64,000 nt of DNA from positions 722,281 through 786,280 of the forward strand of contig CP070719.1 of the NCBI GenBank assembly GCA_020350725.1, written 5' to 3'. How positions within the stretch are numbered: the first letter of the stretch is position 1; each line of letters opens with the position of its first letter. This document shows positions 17,138 to 25,716 of the stretch, in pieces. Origin of the DNA: a bacterium. GTDB lineage: Bacteria; BMS3Abin14. The translations under genes and the position numbers were made by a program. The notes beneath the pieces were generated by a model. The model saw only the letters and a program-made list of their open reading frames with translations, was not told the DNA's origin and did no database searches.

Positions 17138-17330
17138 CAGATCCAAGATCCAAGGTCGAAAACCCAGAATAACCCCCTCAATTCCCTCTATAAACGTTTC
17201 TTCTTTGCTGACCTTGCTTCTTTTCGCGAGACAATATTCTTCCCGCGAAACTCTGCGAACTCCGCCGCCAATGCCTTTCCTTATCACCTATCTCTTGGCA
17301 CTTAGCACTGCTCTAATCCCTCAGCCTCGG
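17138..17330. repeat. Two degenerate 7-bp arrays between dppC and dppD
   Basis: Bases 17138-17172 run GATCCAA, GATCCAA, GGTCGAA and then AACCCAG. Bases 17288-17322 run CTTGGCA, CTTAGCA and related units. Both keep a strict 7-bp step. No obvious inverted partner was found for either. Confidence 0.7.
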
Positions 17331-18209
17331 ATCCAGCGCGTCCCTCAGGCCGTCGCCGAGCAGGTTGAAACCCAGCACGCCCAGCAGGATGGCGATGCCG
17401 GGGAACGTCATCACCCACCACGCCCGCAGGATCATGGATCTCCCCATGGCGATCATGGCCCCCCACTCGGGTATGGGAGGCTGGGCACCGAGGCCGAGAA
17501 AACTGAGGCCCGCCGCATCCAGAATGGCCGAGCCGAAACCCAGAGACGCCTGGACGATGATGGGGGCCAGACAGTTGGGCAGGATGGCGTTGAAGATAAT
17601 GCGGCCGTTTTTCGCCCCCACCGCCCTGGCCGCCAGGACGTAGTCCTTTTCGTACTCCTCCATGACCGACGCGCGCACGATGCGGGCAAAGCGCGGTATG
17701 GAGATAACCCCGATGGCGATCATGGCGTTCCGGAGGCCCGGGCCCAGGTAGGCCACGATGACGATGGCGAGCAGGATGCCGGGGAAGGCGAGGATGATAT
17801 CCATGACCCTCATGATGACGTTGTCCGGCCATCCCTTGAAATAACCGGCAATCGCCCCGAACAGGGTGCCGAGGAAGACGGCGATCCCCACGCTCACGAC
17901 TCCCACCATGAGGGACACCCTCGCCCCGAAGATGAGCCGGGAGAGGATGTCCCGGCCCAGATCGTCGGTGCCGAGAAGATTGCTGGATCTACCCCCCTCC
18001 TTCCACGCAGGGGGTTTGAGCTGTTCATAGAGAGCGTTCTCCACGGGGTCGTGGGGAGCGATAAAGGGAGCGAACACCGCGCACAGGACGAAAACGGAGA
18101 TGATGATCAGACCGGCCACACCCGTCCTGTTCCGGAACAGCTTCTCCAATTGATCGAAGAACGGGTGACGCGTCTCCGGGTCGGTGAACCTGTTGAGGAG
18201 CCTGATCAT
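17313..18209 (-). CDS. dppC: Peptide ABC transporter permease, DppC/OppC type
   Basis: 298 residues. An N-terminal OppC-type segment and TM1 (VAGLIIISVFVLCAVFAPF) is followed by a large periplasmic loop and five more hydrophobic segments. The ATPase-contact EAA region appears as YVLAARAVGAKNGRIIFNAILPN. It ends with FNLLGDGLRDALDPRLRD, the typical DppC C-terminus. It forms the inner-membrane channel with DppB; nine bases separate its start from the dppB stop, so the two are cotranscribed. Confidence 0.94.
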   Translation of the reverse strand: MIRLLNRFTDPETRHPFFDQLEKLFRNRTGVAGLIIISVFVLCAVFAPFIAPHDPVENALYEQLKPPAWKEGGRSSNLLGTDDLGRDILSRLIFGARVSLMVGVVSVGIAVFLGTLFGAIAGYFKGWPDNVIMRVMDIILAFPGILLAIVIVAYLGPGLRNAMIAIGVISIPRFARIVRASVMEEYEKDYVLAARAVGAKNGRIIFNAILPNCLAPIIVQASLGFGSAILDAAGLSFLGLGAQPPIPEWGAMIAMGRSMILRAWWVMTFPGIAILLGVLGFNLLGDGLRDALDPRLRD

Positions 18210-18218
18210 GGCTGCGAC

Positions 18219-19223
18219 CTACTGTATGGAGATCCTGGGGTTGATGACGGCGTAAAGGATATCCACCAGTGTGTTGACCACGACGAAGGCGGTGGCCACC
18301 AGCATGGTCCCGCCCTGTATGACCATGTAGTCCCTCTTGACAACACCCTCGTAGATCCACTTGCCCACCCCGGGCCATGCGAACACGGTCTCGGTGAGGA
18401 TGGCGCCGCCGAGGAGGATGCCGAACTGGAGGCCAACCACGGTGACCACTGGTATGAGGCCGTTCCTGAGGGCATGCTTGAACACCACCTTGATCTCGCT
18501 CAGACCCTTGGCCCTGGCCGTCCGAATGTAGTCCTGCCGGAGCACCTCCAGCATGGACGAGCGGGTCATCCGCGCCACGATGGCCAAGGGGATGGTGGAA
18601 AGGGCGACCGCCGGCAAAGTCAGATGATGGAGGACATCGGCAAGAGCCCGCCAGTTTCTGGTCCAGATGGCGTCAATGACGTAGAAGTTGGTGATCACCT
18701 CGAGGTCGGTGCCGATGCCGATCCGCCCCGACACCGGAAACCACCCCAGGTTGAGGGCGAACACGAGAATGAGGACCAGGCCGAGCCAGAACACCGGCAT
18801 GCTCACTCCCACCAGGGACCCAAGCATGCTCAGGTAGTCAAAGGCGGAGTATTGTCTCGTCGCCGACACGATCCCCAGGGTGATCCCGAACAGGCAGGAC
18901 AGGAACATGGCGGCAAGGGACAGTTCGATGGTGGCCGGGAAACGCTCCTTGATCTCGACGATGACCTTCTGCCGGGTCCAGATCGTCTCTCCCAGGTCCA
19001 GTTTTACCAGCCGCTTAAGGAACAGGCCGTACTGGACATGGAGGGGCTTTTTGAGGCCCAGGTACTCACGCATGGCATCCAGGGATTCCTCCGTGGCCCG
19101 CTCCCCGAGGAGCAGTTCCGCCGGGTCGCCCGGGGTGATGGCCAGCAGCATGAAGACAACGACGGACACCCCCAGCAGGGTGGGAACGATGATGAGAGTG
19201 CGGCGGATGATGAAACCTAGCAT
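18219..19223 (-). CDS. dppB: Peptide ABC transporter permease, DppB/OppB type
   Basis: 334 residues, six hydrophobic segments. The start GFIIRRTLIIVPTLLGVSVVVF is the classic DppB first helix. The EAA loop reads YIRTARAKGLSEIKVVFKHA, and the C-terminus ends VDILYAVINPRISIQ. It is the partner of DppC. It is separated from dppA by a terminator hairpin and a pair of 7-bp arrays, so it may be expressed at a lower level than the binding protein. Confidence 0.94.
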   Translation of the reverse strand: MLGFIIRRTLIIVPTLLGVSVVVFMLLAITPGDPAELLLGERATEESLDAMREYLGLKKPLHVQYGLFLKRLVKLDLGETIWTRQKVIVEIKERFPATIELSLAAMFLSCLFGITLGIVSATRQYSAFDYLSMLGSLVGVSMPVFWLGLVLILVFALNLGWFPVSGRIGIGTDLEVITNFYVIDAIWTRNWRALADVLHHLTLPAVALSTIPLAIVARMTRSSMLEVLRQDYIRTARAKGLSEIKVVFKHALRNGLIPVVTVVGLQFGILLGGAILTETVFAWPGVGKWIYEGVVKRDYMVIQGGTMLVATAFVVVNTLVDILYAVINPRISIQ

Positions 19224-19232
19224 GGCACCAGC

Positions 19233-19313
19233 AAGGTTAAGGGGAAAAGGACAAAGGTTAAAGGGAAAACTTTATGCGATCTCCTTTACACCTTTAACTC
19301 TTTACTTTCCACT
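19233..19313. repeat. Inverted pair of 7-bp arrays in the dppA-dppB gap
   Basis: Left array (19233-19270) has units AGGTTAA, GGGGAAA, AGGACAA. The right array (19282-19313) has TTTACAC, CTTTAAC, TCTTTAC type units, close to the reverse complement of the left. The pair is followed by the dppA terminator. Confidence 0.75.
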
Positions 19314-19321
19314 GAATTGGC

Positions 19322-19353
19322 AAAAAAAGGGGAGAGGTGACCCTCTCCCCTTT
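19322..19353 (-). terminator. Intrinsic terminator after dppA
   Basis: A perfect 12-bp stem (AAAGGGGAGAGG with CCTCTCCCCTTT) around TGAC. On the minus strand it is followed by a run of seven T. It lies 17 bp after the dppA stop and probably limits read-through into dppBCDF. Confidence 0.9.
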
Positions 19354-19369
19354 CCCTTTTGGGAACTGT

Positions 19370-21007
19370 CTACTCCTTCCACACGCTCTTCATCCTCACC
19401 GAGGCGGTGGGGTGGAGCTTGAAGTTCATGACGCTCTTGCGCATGGGCCAGATCACCGTTGAGTGGGCCACCGGGATGGCAGCCACCTCGTCGAACATGA
19501 TCTGCTGGGCCTCCCTGTAGATCCTGGCCCGTTCCCCCTGGTCGATGGTCTGTTTTCCCTTGAGCATGAGCTCGTGGTAGCGCTCGTTCTTCCACTGGGT
19601 CCTGATGGCCGGGGAGGCCAGGCCGTCAAAAAGGACGGCCAGGAAGTTGTCCGGGTCGCCGTTGTCACCGGTCCAGCCGAGCTGGAACAGATCCCTGTCG
19701 TCCGGCTGTTCCCTCTGGCGCTTCAGGTAGGTTCCCCAGTCATAGCTGACGATGCGGGCGCGGATCCCCGCCTTGCCCATATCGCCGAGCATGGCGATAC
19801 CGACTTTCAGGCCCTCCGGATTGTAGGGCCTTGGCACGGGCATGGACCACAGGGTCAATTCGGGCAGGCCCTCACCGTCCGGATACCCGGCCAGGTTCAG
19901 CTCCTTCTTGGCCAGCTCCGGATCGTAGGCGTACCCGGGGACATCGTCATTGTAGCCCCACATGGTGGGGGGGATGCCGTTCTTGGCGATCTGACCCATT
20001 CCCTGGTAGATGTTGTCCACGATCGCCTGCCGGTTGACGGCGTGGGCCACAGCCCTGCGCAGGTGCACATTCTTCCACATGTCCTTGGTGTGGTTGAAGC
20101 CCAGGTAGCCCACATTCATGCCCGGCTGGCTGACCAGCTTCAGGTTCGGGTCCTTTCTCGCCAGGTCGACATCGGCCGGATTGGGGAACTGACAGATGTC
20201 TACGTTGCCTGCCTTCAGCTCAAGGAACCGGACCGAGTTCTCCGGGATGGCTCTGAAGACGACCTTGTCCAGATAGGGACCCTTGTCCTTGTCCCAGTAA
20301 TCGGCGAAGGCCGTGAGGACGATCCGGTCGTCGGCGACCCACTCGACGAACTTGAAGGGCCCGCTGCCCACCGGATTGCGGACGAAGGCCTTGGGGTCCT
20401 TGACGAACGCGGTGGGGCTGATGATGCTGGCAAAATCCATCCCCATATTGGCGATAAAGGGTGCCTCGACCCTCTTGAGGTTAAAGACCACTGTGTACTC
20501 GCCGGTGGCCTCGATGGAGCCCACCGTGTCGTCCATCTCCATGGACACCCAGTACTCCGGCGGCCTTTCCTGGGCCGGGATCTCGAAGCCCTCGCCGAAG
20601 AACTTGACGTTCCTCTCCTTCATCATCCGTCCGATGGAGAAGACCACGGCATCGGCGTTAAAGGGCGTCCCGTCGTGGAATGTCACCCCTTCCCTCAGGT
20701 TGAAGGTGTATTTCAGCCCGTCGGGGGAAATCTCCCACGAGGTGGCCAGACCGGGCTCGATGTCCGTTGACTCGTCCTTGTAGGCAACGAGCTGCTCGTA
20801 GATGTTGTCGCACACCATGAAGGAATTGCCGTCGGTCTCGTAGGCCGGATCCAATCCGACGGAATCCCCTCCCCGGCCGAAGACGAGGGTTCCGCCCTTC
20901 TTCGGCCCTTCCGCCGCTGGCGCAACCTTGGGCGCTTCCTCCTTCGGTGCACAGCCCAGCATGGCAACGAACAGGACCAGACCTAAAATGAGAAGTTTCT
21001 TTTTCAT
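19370..21007 (-). CDS. dppA: Peptide-binding lipoprotein of the ABC importer, DppA/OppA type (SBP family 5)
   Basis: 545 residues. The lipobox is AMLGCAPKE after a short hydrophobic signal, so it is a lipid-anchored periplasmic binding protein. The family 5 signature region GLATSWEISPDGLKYTFNLREGVTFHDGTPFNADAVVFS is present, cut here into its recognisable parts PGLATSW, DGLTYTF-like and FHDGTPF. DPDNFL and VWSMPVPRPYNP-like elements follow in the C-terminal lobe. The ATG at 21007 has GGAGGG at a spacing of about 6. A -10-like TATAAT sits on the minus strand at 21165-21160. It is first in the dpp set and has its own terminator, fitting higher expression of the binding protein. Confidence 0.93.
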   Translation of the reverse strand: MKKKLLILGLVLFVAMLGCAPKEEAPKVAPAAEGPKKGGTLVFGRGGDSVGLDPAYETDGNSFMVCDNIYEQLVAYKDESTDIEPGLATSWEISPDGLKYTFNLREGVTFHDGTPFNADAVVFSIGRMMKERNVKFFGEGFEIPAQERPPEYWVSMEMDDTVGSIEATGEYTVVFNLKRVEAPFIANMGMDFASIISPTAFVKDPKAFVRNPVGSGPFKFVEWVADDRIVLTAFADYWDKDKGPYLDKVVFRAIPENSVRFLELKAGNVDICQFPNPADVDLARKDPNLKLVSQPGMNVGYLGFNHTKDMWKNVHLRRAVAHAVNRQAIVDNIYQGMGQIAKNGIPPTMWGYNDDVPGYAYDPELAKKELNLAGYPDGEGLPELTLWSMPVPRPYNPEGLKVGIAMLGDMGKAGIRARIVSYDWGTYLKRQREQPDDRDLFQLGWTGDNGDPDNFLAVLFDGLASPAIRTQWKNERYHELMLKGKQTIDQGERARIYREAQQIMFDEVAAIPVAHSTVIWPMRKSVMNFKLHPTASVRMKSVWKE

Positions 21008-21204
21008 ATATGCCCTCCTTGTCAAAACCGGAAAAGTCGTTCCCCTTCAGGAAGGGAACCGCCAGTGACCTCCCGAATAACCTATTGACCGGCTTGGCTT
21101 TCGGATAAAAAAATCCTGACTTCGTGGAGTTCGGCCTCGGCCGCAAGCAGTATGCGTCAATTATAGCGGAGAAATGTTGAGAGTGGCGGGCATCGGTGTT
21201 GATC

Positions 21205-21477
21205 TCAGGAGGATCCGGAGCCGGGCCTCTCCCCTCCCTCCAGAACGCCCTTCCTCTCCTCGAATTCCTCGGTGGAGATCTCACCCCGTGCGTATCTCTC
21301 CTTGAGGATATCCATCGGGTCCCGTGCACCCGGCTGTGAAGATGACACACCCCCTCCCGTCATGGACCTGACGACGAGGACGATGAGGACGACGATGACC
21401 ACCCAGAAAAGAAGCATGCCGATCCCACCGAACCAGCCCATGCCCCACCAGCCGTGACCCTGACCTCCCCAGCCCAT
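21205..21477 (-). CDS. Small SHOCT-domain membrane protein
   Basis: 90 residues. A Gly/Trp-rich N-terminus (GHGWWGMGWFGG) leads into one transmembrane helix (LLFWVVIVVLIVLVV). A short Ser/Gly linker is followed by a C-terminal SHOCT motif, DILKERYARGEISTEEFEER, a short two-helix element often found at the end of membrane proteins. The ATG has GGGGGAGAGG upstream. It is monocistronic, between dppA and the ccm genes. Such proteins are common in delta-type genomes, and their role is unknown. Confidence 0.88.
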   Translation of the reverse strand: MGWGGQGHGWWGMGWFGGIGMLLFWVVIVVLIVLVVRSMTGGGVSSSQPGARDPMDILKERYARGEISTEEFEERKGVLEGGERPGSGSS

Positions 21478-22003
21478 CGCCTCTCCCCCATCACCGCCTC
21501 TCGGTTCGAAAGGACCGGTTTATTATTTGTAATATAGCATCTTTTGGTGTGCCGGTACTACGAAGGCATCGGGTCTGCATGATGAGAGGCGACTATGCTT
21601 TCCCCGGGCGCTGGATGGTGTCCGATCCACCTCCCCCCTGACAGCCGATGAACAGGGGTCCGGCCCTCCCTTTAGGTATTTTATTTACAGGCGTCCACCA
21701 TCAATGTGGGGGTTGCGCACAGGTTAAATAGTTGTTAAATAGGCTCTGGGAATAGGAGCCCCGAACCGGACCGGAGGGGGAACAGAGAGTTGAACCGAGT
21801 GAAAGGCTCCTGCCCCGAATTTCGTTGTCTATCCGGCAAACCGCCCCGGGGGCGGGTCCTTGCCTTAGCAGACCACGGATCGAATCCCCTACCCATAGAA
21901 CACAAGGCGCCAGAGAGCGGGCACTTCAGGGCCGGATTCATCGTCCATGTCATCCCCAAGTTCCTGAGTTCGTTGTGATCGTGACGTGAGAGGAACCATC
22001 ATT
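21478..22003. other. Intergenic region upstream of ccmE
   Basis: About 525 bp. It contains a probable promoter at 21713-21741 and a GC hairpin at about 21836-21865 (GGCAA and TTGCC flanking complementary CCGCCCC and GGGCGGG). No ORF here looks like a protein. Confidence 0.5.
21713..21742 (+). promoter_or_regulatory. Candidate sigma-70 promoter for the ccm operon, with 11-bp direct repeat
   Basis: TTGCGC (21713-21718) and TAAATA (21736-21741) are 17 bp apart. The nonamer GTTAAATAG occurs at 21723 and again at 21734, an 11-bp period across the spacer and -10 element, which may be a regulator site. It is about 260 bp before ccmE. Confidence 0.5.
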
Positions 22004-22447
22004 ATGACCAAAGGGAAGGTAAATATTCGAACCATCGTCGCCGTCCTGGCCCTGCTGGGTGGAGTCGCCTATCTGATCGTGTCGAGTATCTCCGAAACCG
22101 GCGTGTATTACCGCACTGTCAGCGAGGTTCTCGCCAGCCCCACGCTGGACCGAGCCCTGAGGGTCAGCGGAAAGGTGGTGGAGGGGACGGTGAATGTCAA
22201 CCAGGAAAGGCTCTTTCTCGCCTTCGAGGTTTCCGACCTGGAAGACAGGACCAAGACACTCAAGGCCATTTACAGCGGTGTGGTCCCCGACGCCTTCAAG
22301 GAGGATGCCGAGGTCATCCTCGAGGGGAGCTACGATAGGGCATCCAACACCTTCAATGCCGTTACCCTGTTGGCCAAGTGTCCGTCCAAATACGTGGCGG
22401 ACGCTTCCCAGACAGAGGCCTCGGCGGAAAAAGAGCACGGGAGATAG
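22004..22447 (+). CDS. ccmE: Cytochrome c maturation haem chaperone CcmE, CxxxY type
   Basis: 147 residues from the ATG at 22004; a GTG at 21986 is the alternative. An N-terminal membrane anchor (VAVLALLGGVAYLIV) precedes an OB-fold domain with YYRTVSEVL, LRVSGKVVEGTV and AIYSGVVPDAFKE. The haem-linking motif is CPSKY (C126, Y130) where the Escherichia coli protein has HxxxY. The CxxxY form is known from Desulfovibrio-type and archaeal systems. It carries haem to CcmF at the periplasmic face of the inner membrane. ccmF starts 7 bp downstream, so they form an operon. Confidence 0.95.
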   Translation: MTKGKVNIRTIVAVLALLGGVAYLIVSSISETGVYYRTVSEVLASPTLDRALRVSGKVVEGTVNVNQERLFLAFEVSDLEDRTKTLKAIYSGVVPDAFKEDAEVILEGSYDRASNTFNAVTLLAKCPSKYVADASQTEASAEKEHGR

Positions 22448-22454
22448 GGAAACA

Positions 22455-24431
22455 ATGTCTCAATTCGGAAGCTACACCATCTACCTGGCCCTCGCTTTCT
22501 CTCTGGCGTCCATCGTAGCGCTTCTCCTGGGGGTTTCGAAAAACGACTTCAGGTACCTGTTGAGCGGCCGAAGATCCCTGGCCTTCACAGCCCTGTTTAC
22601 CACCCTGGCGGCCGCGGCCATGACCTACCTGTTCGCGGCGGACCGTTTTGACATCGAATACGTATACTCCTACTCCGACCGGGCTCTTCCCCTTTTCTAC
22701 AAGCTCACGGCCTTCTGGGCCGGGCAGAGGGGGTCGCTGTTGTTCTGGGCGTGGGTCCTGTCCCTGTTCGCCCTCGTGGTGGTCTACAACACCCGACAGG
22801 ACCTCGAGAACCGCACCACCCCATACATCTACCTCGTCCTGGGCGGAACCCTGAGTTTTTTCCTCTACCTCCTGGCCACCATATCAGATCCCTTCGCGGT
22901 CATTCCCGGGGGGGTGGTACCCCCGGACGGCAAGGGATTGAACCCCCTTCTCCAGAACCCGGGTATGATCTTCCACCCGCCGACCCTCTTTCTCGGCTAC
23001 GTGGGATTCACCGTTCCCTTCGCGTACGCGGTAGCCGCCATGGTGACGGGTAAAGTGGATGAGACCTGGTTGAGAAAGACCCGGATCTGGAATGTCCTGT
23101 CCTGGGTTTTTCTGAGCATCGGCATCATCCTCGGGGGACAGTGGGCCTACGTCGAGCTCGGCTGGGGAGGTTACTGGGCCTGGGATCCGGTGGAGAACGC
23201 ATCCTTTATACCCTGGCTGGTGGCCACCGCTTTTATCCACACCGCCATCATTCAGGAACGGCGCAACATCATGAGGGTGTGGAACATGGTGCTCATTGTC
23301 CTCACCTTTGTCCTGTGCATCTTCGGCACCTACCTGGTGCGCAGCGGCATCCTCCAGTCGGTCCACGACTTCGGGGCCACCGGTCTGGGAGGCTTCTTCC
23401 TCTTTTTCATGTTCTTCGTGATGCTGGTGGGCATCGTCCTCATCTCAGCCAGCTACCGGGACCTGAGGACCGACCACTCCCTGGAGTCCTTTCTGTCCCG
23501 GGAGAGCACCTTCCTGTTCAACAACGTGGTCCTGCTGGCCCTGGCCTTCTCCACCCTGTTCGGAACGATGTTTCCCCTCATCTCCGAGGCGGTGACCGGC
23601 AACAAGCTCACCGTGAGCCAGCCCTTTTTCAACCGGGTCAACACACCCCTGTTTCTGTCCCTGATCCTGATCACCGGCCTGTGCCCGCTCATCGGCTGGC
23701 GCAAGGCATCGACCGACAACCTGAAGAAGAACTTCCTGATGCCTCTCGCGGCTATGGGCTCCGGGACGGCAGTCCTGTTCGTTCTTGGGGTGAGGGGGGT
23801 TTACCCGCTGCTGGCTTTTGCCCTGTCCATCTTCGTGGCCGCCACCATCGGGCGGGAATTCTGGTCCGGGACCAGGGCGCGGGCACGCCTGACGGGCGAG
23901 GGGGCCCTGGTAGCCTTTCCCAGGCTCCTGTGGAACATGCGCCGCAGGTACGGAGGATTCGTGGCCCACCTGGGAATGGTCCTGATGGTCATCGGTATCA
24001 CGGGGTCGAACGCCTACAAGGTCGAGAATCAGGCCACGCTGCAGAAGGGCCAGAGCATGAGCGTGGGGGAGTACACCCTGCGCTACGACCGCCTGGGTAA
24101 GTACTCCGATCGTAACCGCGAGGTCTACGTCGCTACCCTGGCGGTCTTCAGGGAAGGCCAACCGGTGGGCGTCATCAGACCGGAGAAGAGATTCTACAGC
24201 AAGGCCGACCAGCCCACCACCGAGGTCAGCCTCAGGTCCACCCTCCTGGAGGACCTCTATGTGACCATGCCCACCATCGGCGACAGGACGGTTGTGACCG
24301 TGCGGGCAGCCGTCAATCCCCTTGTGATATGGGTCTGGATAGGCGCCTTCATCATGGTGGGTGGCGGCGTGATGGCAGTCATCCCGAGGTGGAAAAGAAA
24401 AGGAGAGATCCGTGAGATTCCCGAGAGCTAA
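22455..24431 (+). CDS. ccmF: Cytochrome c haem lyase subunit CcmF
   Basis: 658 residues, about 14-15 transmembrane segments. The haem-handling WWD region reads WGGYWAWDPVENASFIPWL. Conserved His-bearing loops include NPGMIFHPPTLFLGYVG and FGATGLGGFF after VHD. A C-terminal periplasmic domain with strands such as YTLRYDRLG precedes the last helix. It transfers haem from CcmE to apocytochromes. The start ATG at 22455 has AGGGAAAC upstream and lies 7 bp after ccmE; the stop overlaps ccmH by 20 bp. I see no ccmABCD in the window, so haem delivery genes must lie elsewhere. Confidence 0.96.
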   Translation: MSQFGSYTIYLALAFSLASIVALLLGVSKNDFRYLLSGRRSLAFTALFTTLAAAAMTYLFAADRFDIEYVYSYSDRALPLFYKLTAFWAGQRGSLLFWAWVLSLFALVVVYNTRQDLENRTTPYIYLVLGGTLSFFLYLLATISDPFAVIPGGVVPPDGKGLNPLLQNPGMIFHPPTLFLGYVGFTVPFAYAVAAMVTGKVDETWLRKTRIWNVLSWVFLSIGIILGGQWAYVELGWGGYWAWDPVENASFIPWLVATAFIHTAIIQERRNIMRVWNMVLIVLTFVLCIFGTYLVRSGILQSVHDFGATGLGGFFLFFMFFVMLVGIVLISASYRDLRTDHSLESFLSRESTFLFNNVVLLALAFSTLFGTMFPLISEAVTGNKLTVSQPFFNRVNTPLFLSLILITGLCPLIGWRKASTDNLKKNFLMPLAAMGSGTAVLFVLGVRGVYPLLAFALSIFVAATIGREFWSGTRARARLTGEGALVAFPRLLWNMRRRYGGFVAHLGMVLMVIGITGSNAYKVENQATLQKGQSMSVGEYTLRYDRLGKYSDRNREVYVATLAVFREGQPVGVIRPEKRFYSKADQPTTEVSLRSTLLEDLYVTMPTIGDRTVVTVRAAVNPLVIWVWIGAFIMVGGGVMAVIPRWKRKGEIREIPES

Positions 24432-24897
24432 CATCGTCTTGCTTTTCCTTGTCCTCGCCGCGCTGATCGTTCCGCCTGCGGCCATGGCCCTGACCAGCTC
24501 AGAGGTCGAGGGGGAACTCATGTGCGACTGCGGGTGTGGGGACGTTCTGGTCAACTGCACCTGCGACCGGTCAGAGGAGCTGAGGGCCATCATCAACGGG
24601 ATGATCCAGAGCGGGAAGACCAAGGAGGAGATCCTCCAGATCTTCGTGGACCAGTTCGGTGAGGTCATCCTTTCCGCTCCACCCCGAAGGGGGTTCAACC
24701 TGGTCGCCTACGGCGCCCCCGCCGCGGGCCTGCTCATAGGCACCGCGTTGGCCGTGGTTGTCGTCAGGCGGTGGTCGGCCGCCGGGCGCCGTGAGGAGGA
24801 CGAGGAGGCATCGCCTGACGAAGCGGTGTCCGAGTCCCTTCCTGAAGATGTTGAGAGAAAAATTGACGAGGAGCTCGGCCGGATCGAGGAGGACTGA
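24412..24897 (+). CDS. ccmH: CcmH/CycL-type thiol protein with five-cysteine motif
   Basis: 161 residues from a GTG with AAAGGAG upstream. A signal or anchor helix precedes LMCDCGCGDVLVNCTC (Cys 38, 40, 42, 49, 51), in place of the LRCxxC motif of classical CcmH. EELRAIINGMIQSGKTKEEI and a second transmembrane helix (about 100-118) follow, as in CcmH. A charged cytoplasmic tail ends the protein. It is expected to reduce apocytochrome cysteines before haem attachment. A diverged relative with almost the same Cys spacing lies at 42431-42991. It overlaps ccmF and is followed 3 bp later by the ccmI-like gene. Confidence 0.88.
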   Translation: MRFPRANIVLLFLVLAALIVPPAAMALTSSEVEGELMCDCGCGDVLVNCTCDRSEELRAIINGMIQSGKTKEEILQIFVDQFGEVILSAPPRRGFNLVAYGAPAAGLLIGTALAVVVVRRWSAAGRREEDEEASPDEAVSESLPEDVERKIDEELGRIEED

Positions 24898-24900
24898 TCC

Positions 24901-25446
24901 ATGATAACGGTTATCTCACTGGCCCTTTTTGCGGGGGCCATGTATTACGCCTTCTCACCCCTTACGGGGCAGCGCGTGGACTGGCTGGATTCCGAGGAGT
25001 GGATGGACGAGGAACGGAGGGGTCTCGAGACGGAAAAGAGGATCTTCCTCAAGTCCCTCAAGGATATCGAGTTCGAGCGGGCGTCGGGCAAGATAAACGA
25101 CGATGACTTCAATGACCTCAGGACCTACTACCGGAAAAAAGTGTCTGATCTCCTCGACGAGATCCAGGCCATGGGCGAGGAGGAGTTCGACGACGAGGAC
25201 GAAGAGGACGGATACGAAGGTGAGCACCGGGACCCAGATGACGAGGATGAGAACGATTTCGAGGGGGAAGAGGAATACGAGGAAGACGGGGGATACGACG
25301 ACGAGGAATACGAGGAGGACGACGAGGATTACCACTCGACCGAGGTCCCCCGGAACCGTCGCGAGAACACATTCCTGGGTTTCTTCTGGTTCGTCCTGGT
25401 CGTCATGGTCGGTCTCATCGGGATGGCCGTGGTGAGGGGGGTGTAG
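24901..25446 (+). CDS. CcmI-like membrane protein with acidic linker
   Basis: 181 residues. An N-terminal hydrophobic helix (MITVISLALFAGAMYYAF) is followed by a helical stretch (IFLKSLKDIEFERASGKI, then DFNDLRTYYRKK) like the cytoplasmic loop of CcmI/CycH. A run of about 60 residues is almost all Asp, Glu, Gly and Tyr, and a C-terminal helix FFWFVLVVMVGLIGMAV ends the protein. CcmI chaperones apocytochromes; the usual TPR domain is absent, so this is a reduced form at best. It is last in the ccm operon, 3 bp after ccmH. Confidence 0.8.
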   Translation: MITVISLALFAGAMYYAFSPLTGQRVDWLDSEEWMDEERRGLETEKRIFLKSLKDIEFERASGKINDDDFNDLRTYYRKKVSDLLDEIQAMGEEEFDDEDEEDGYEGEHRDPDDEDENDFEGEEEYEEDGGYDDEEYEEDDEDYHSTEVPRNRRENTFLGFFWFVLVVMVGLIGMAVVRGV

Positions 25447-25478
25447 GGGAGGAAGGTTTCGGGTTTCAATATCAGAAG

Positions 25479-25513
25479 TATTCAGGATTCAGTAGTCGGT
25501 ATTCAGAATTGAG
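25479..25513. repeat. Degenerate 7-bp array (TATTCAG type)
   Basis: TATTCAG, GATTCAG, TAGTCGG, TATTCAG and AATTGAG follow one another without gaps just after the ccm operon. The units are near copies of those upstream of lexA at 43243-43272. Confidence 0.8.
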
Positions 25514-25659
25514 GCAGTTTCAAGAATCCCCGATTCCGGACTTTAACCGATACTCCGATACACCCTTACCACCATACTTTTTCTCTCCCCCTCGCCCACT
25601 CAGTGAGGTTTTCCCCGCGTCTCCGTGTACCCTTGTCCGTTCTTCGCCTGCCCTGCCTG

Positions 25660-25692
25660 CCGTGAGCTTGTCGAACGGAGCCTATCGAAGGA
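25660..25692. repeat. Short REP-like element (GAGCTTGTCGAA type)
   Basis: GTGAGCTTGTCGAACGG is followed by CCTATCGAAGG. The core GAGCTTGTCGAA recurs inside copA at 35919-35933. This short element is widespread between genes in many bacteria. Confidence 0.6.
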
Positions 25693-25716
25693 CCCTCTCG
25701 TACTCCCCCCCTTTTT

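Noticed and set aside
16674-19220. Very long plus-strand open frame across the dpp genes
   Set aside because: It is antisense to dppB, dppC and dppD, which have clear motifs. The product is rich in His, Asp, Gly and Pro, as expected for the complement of GC-rich coding DNA.
21860-21930. tRNA-like stretch with GGATCGAATCCC
   Set aside because: The T-arm-like piece lacks a matching acceptor stem, D-arm and anticodon arm at the right distances.
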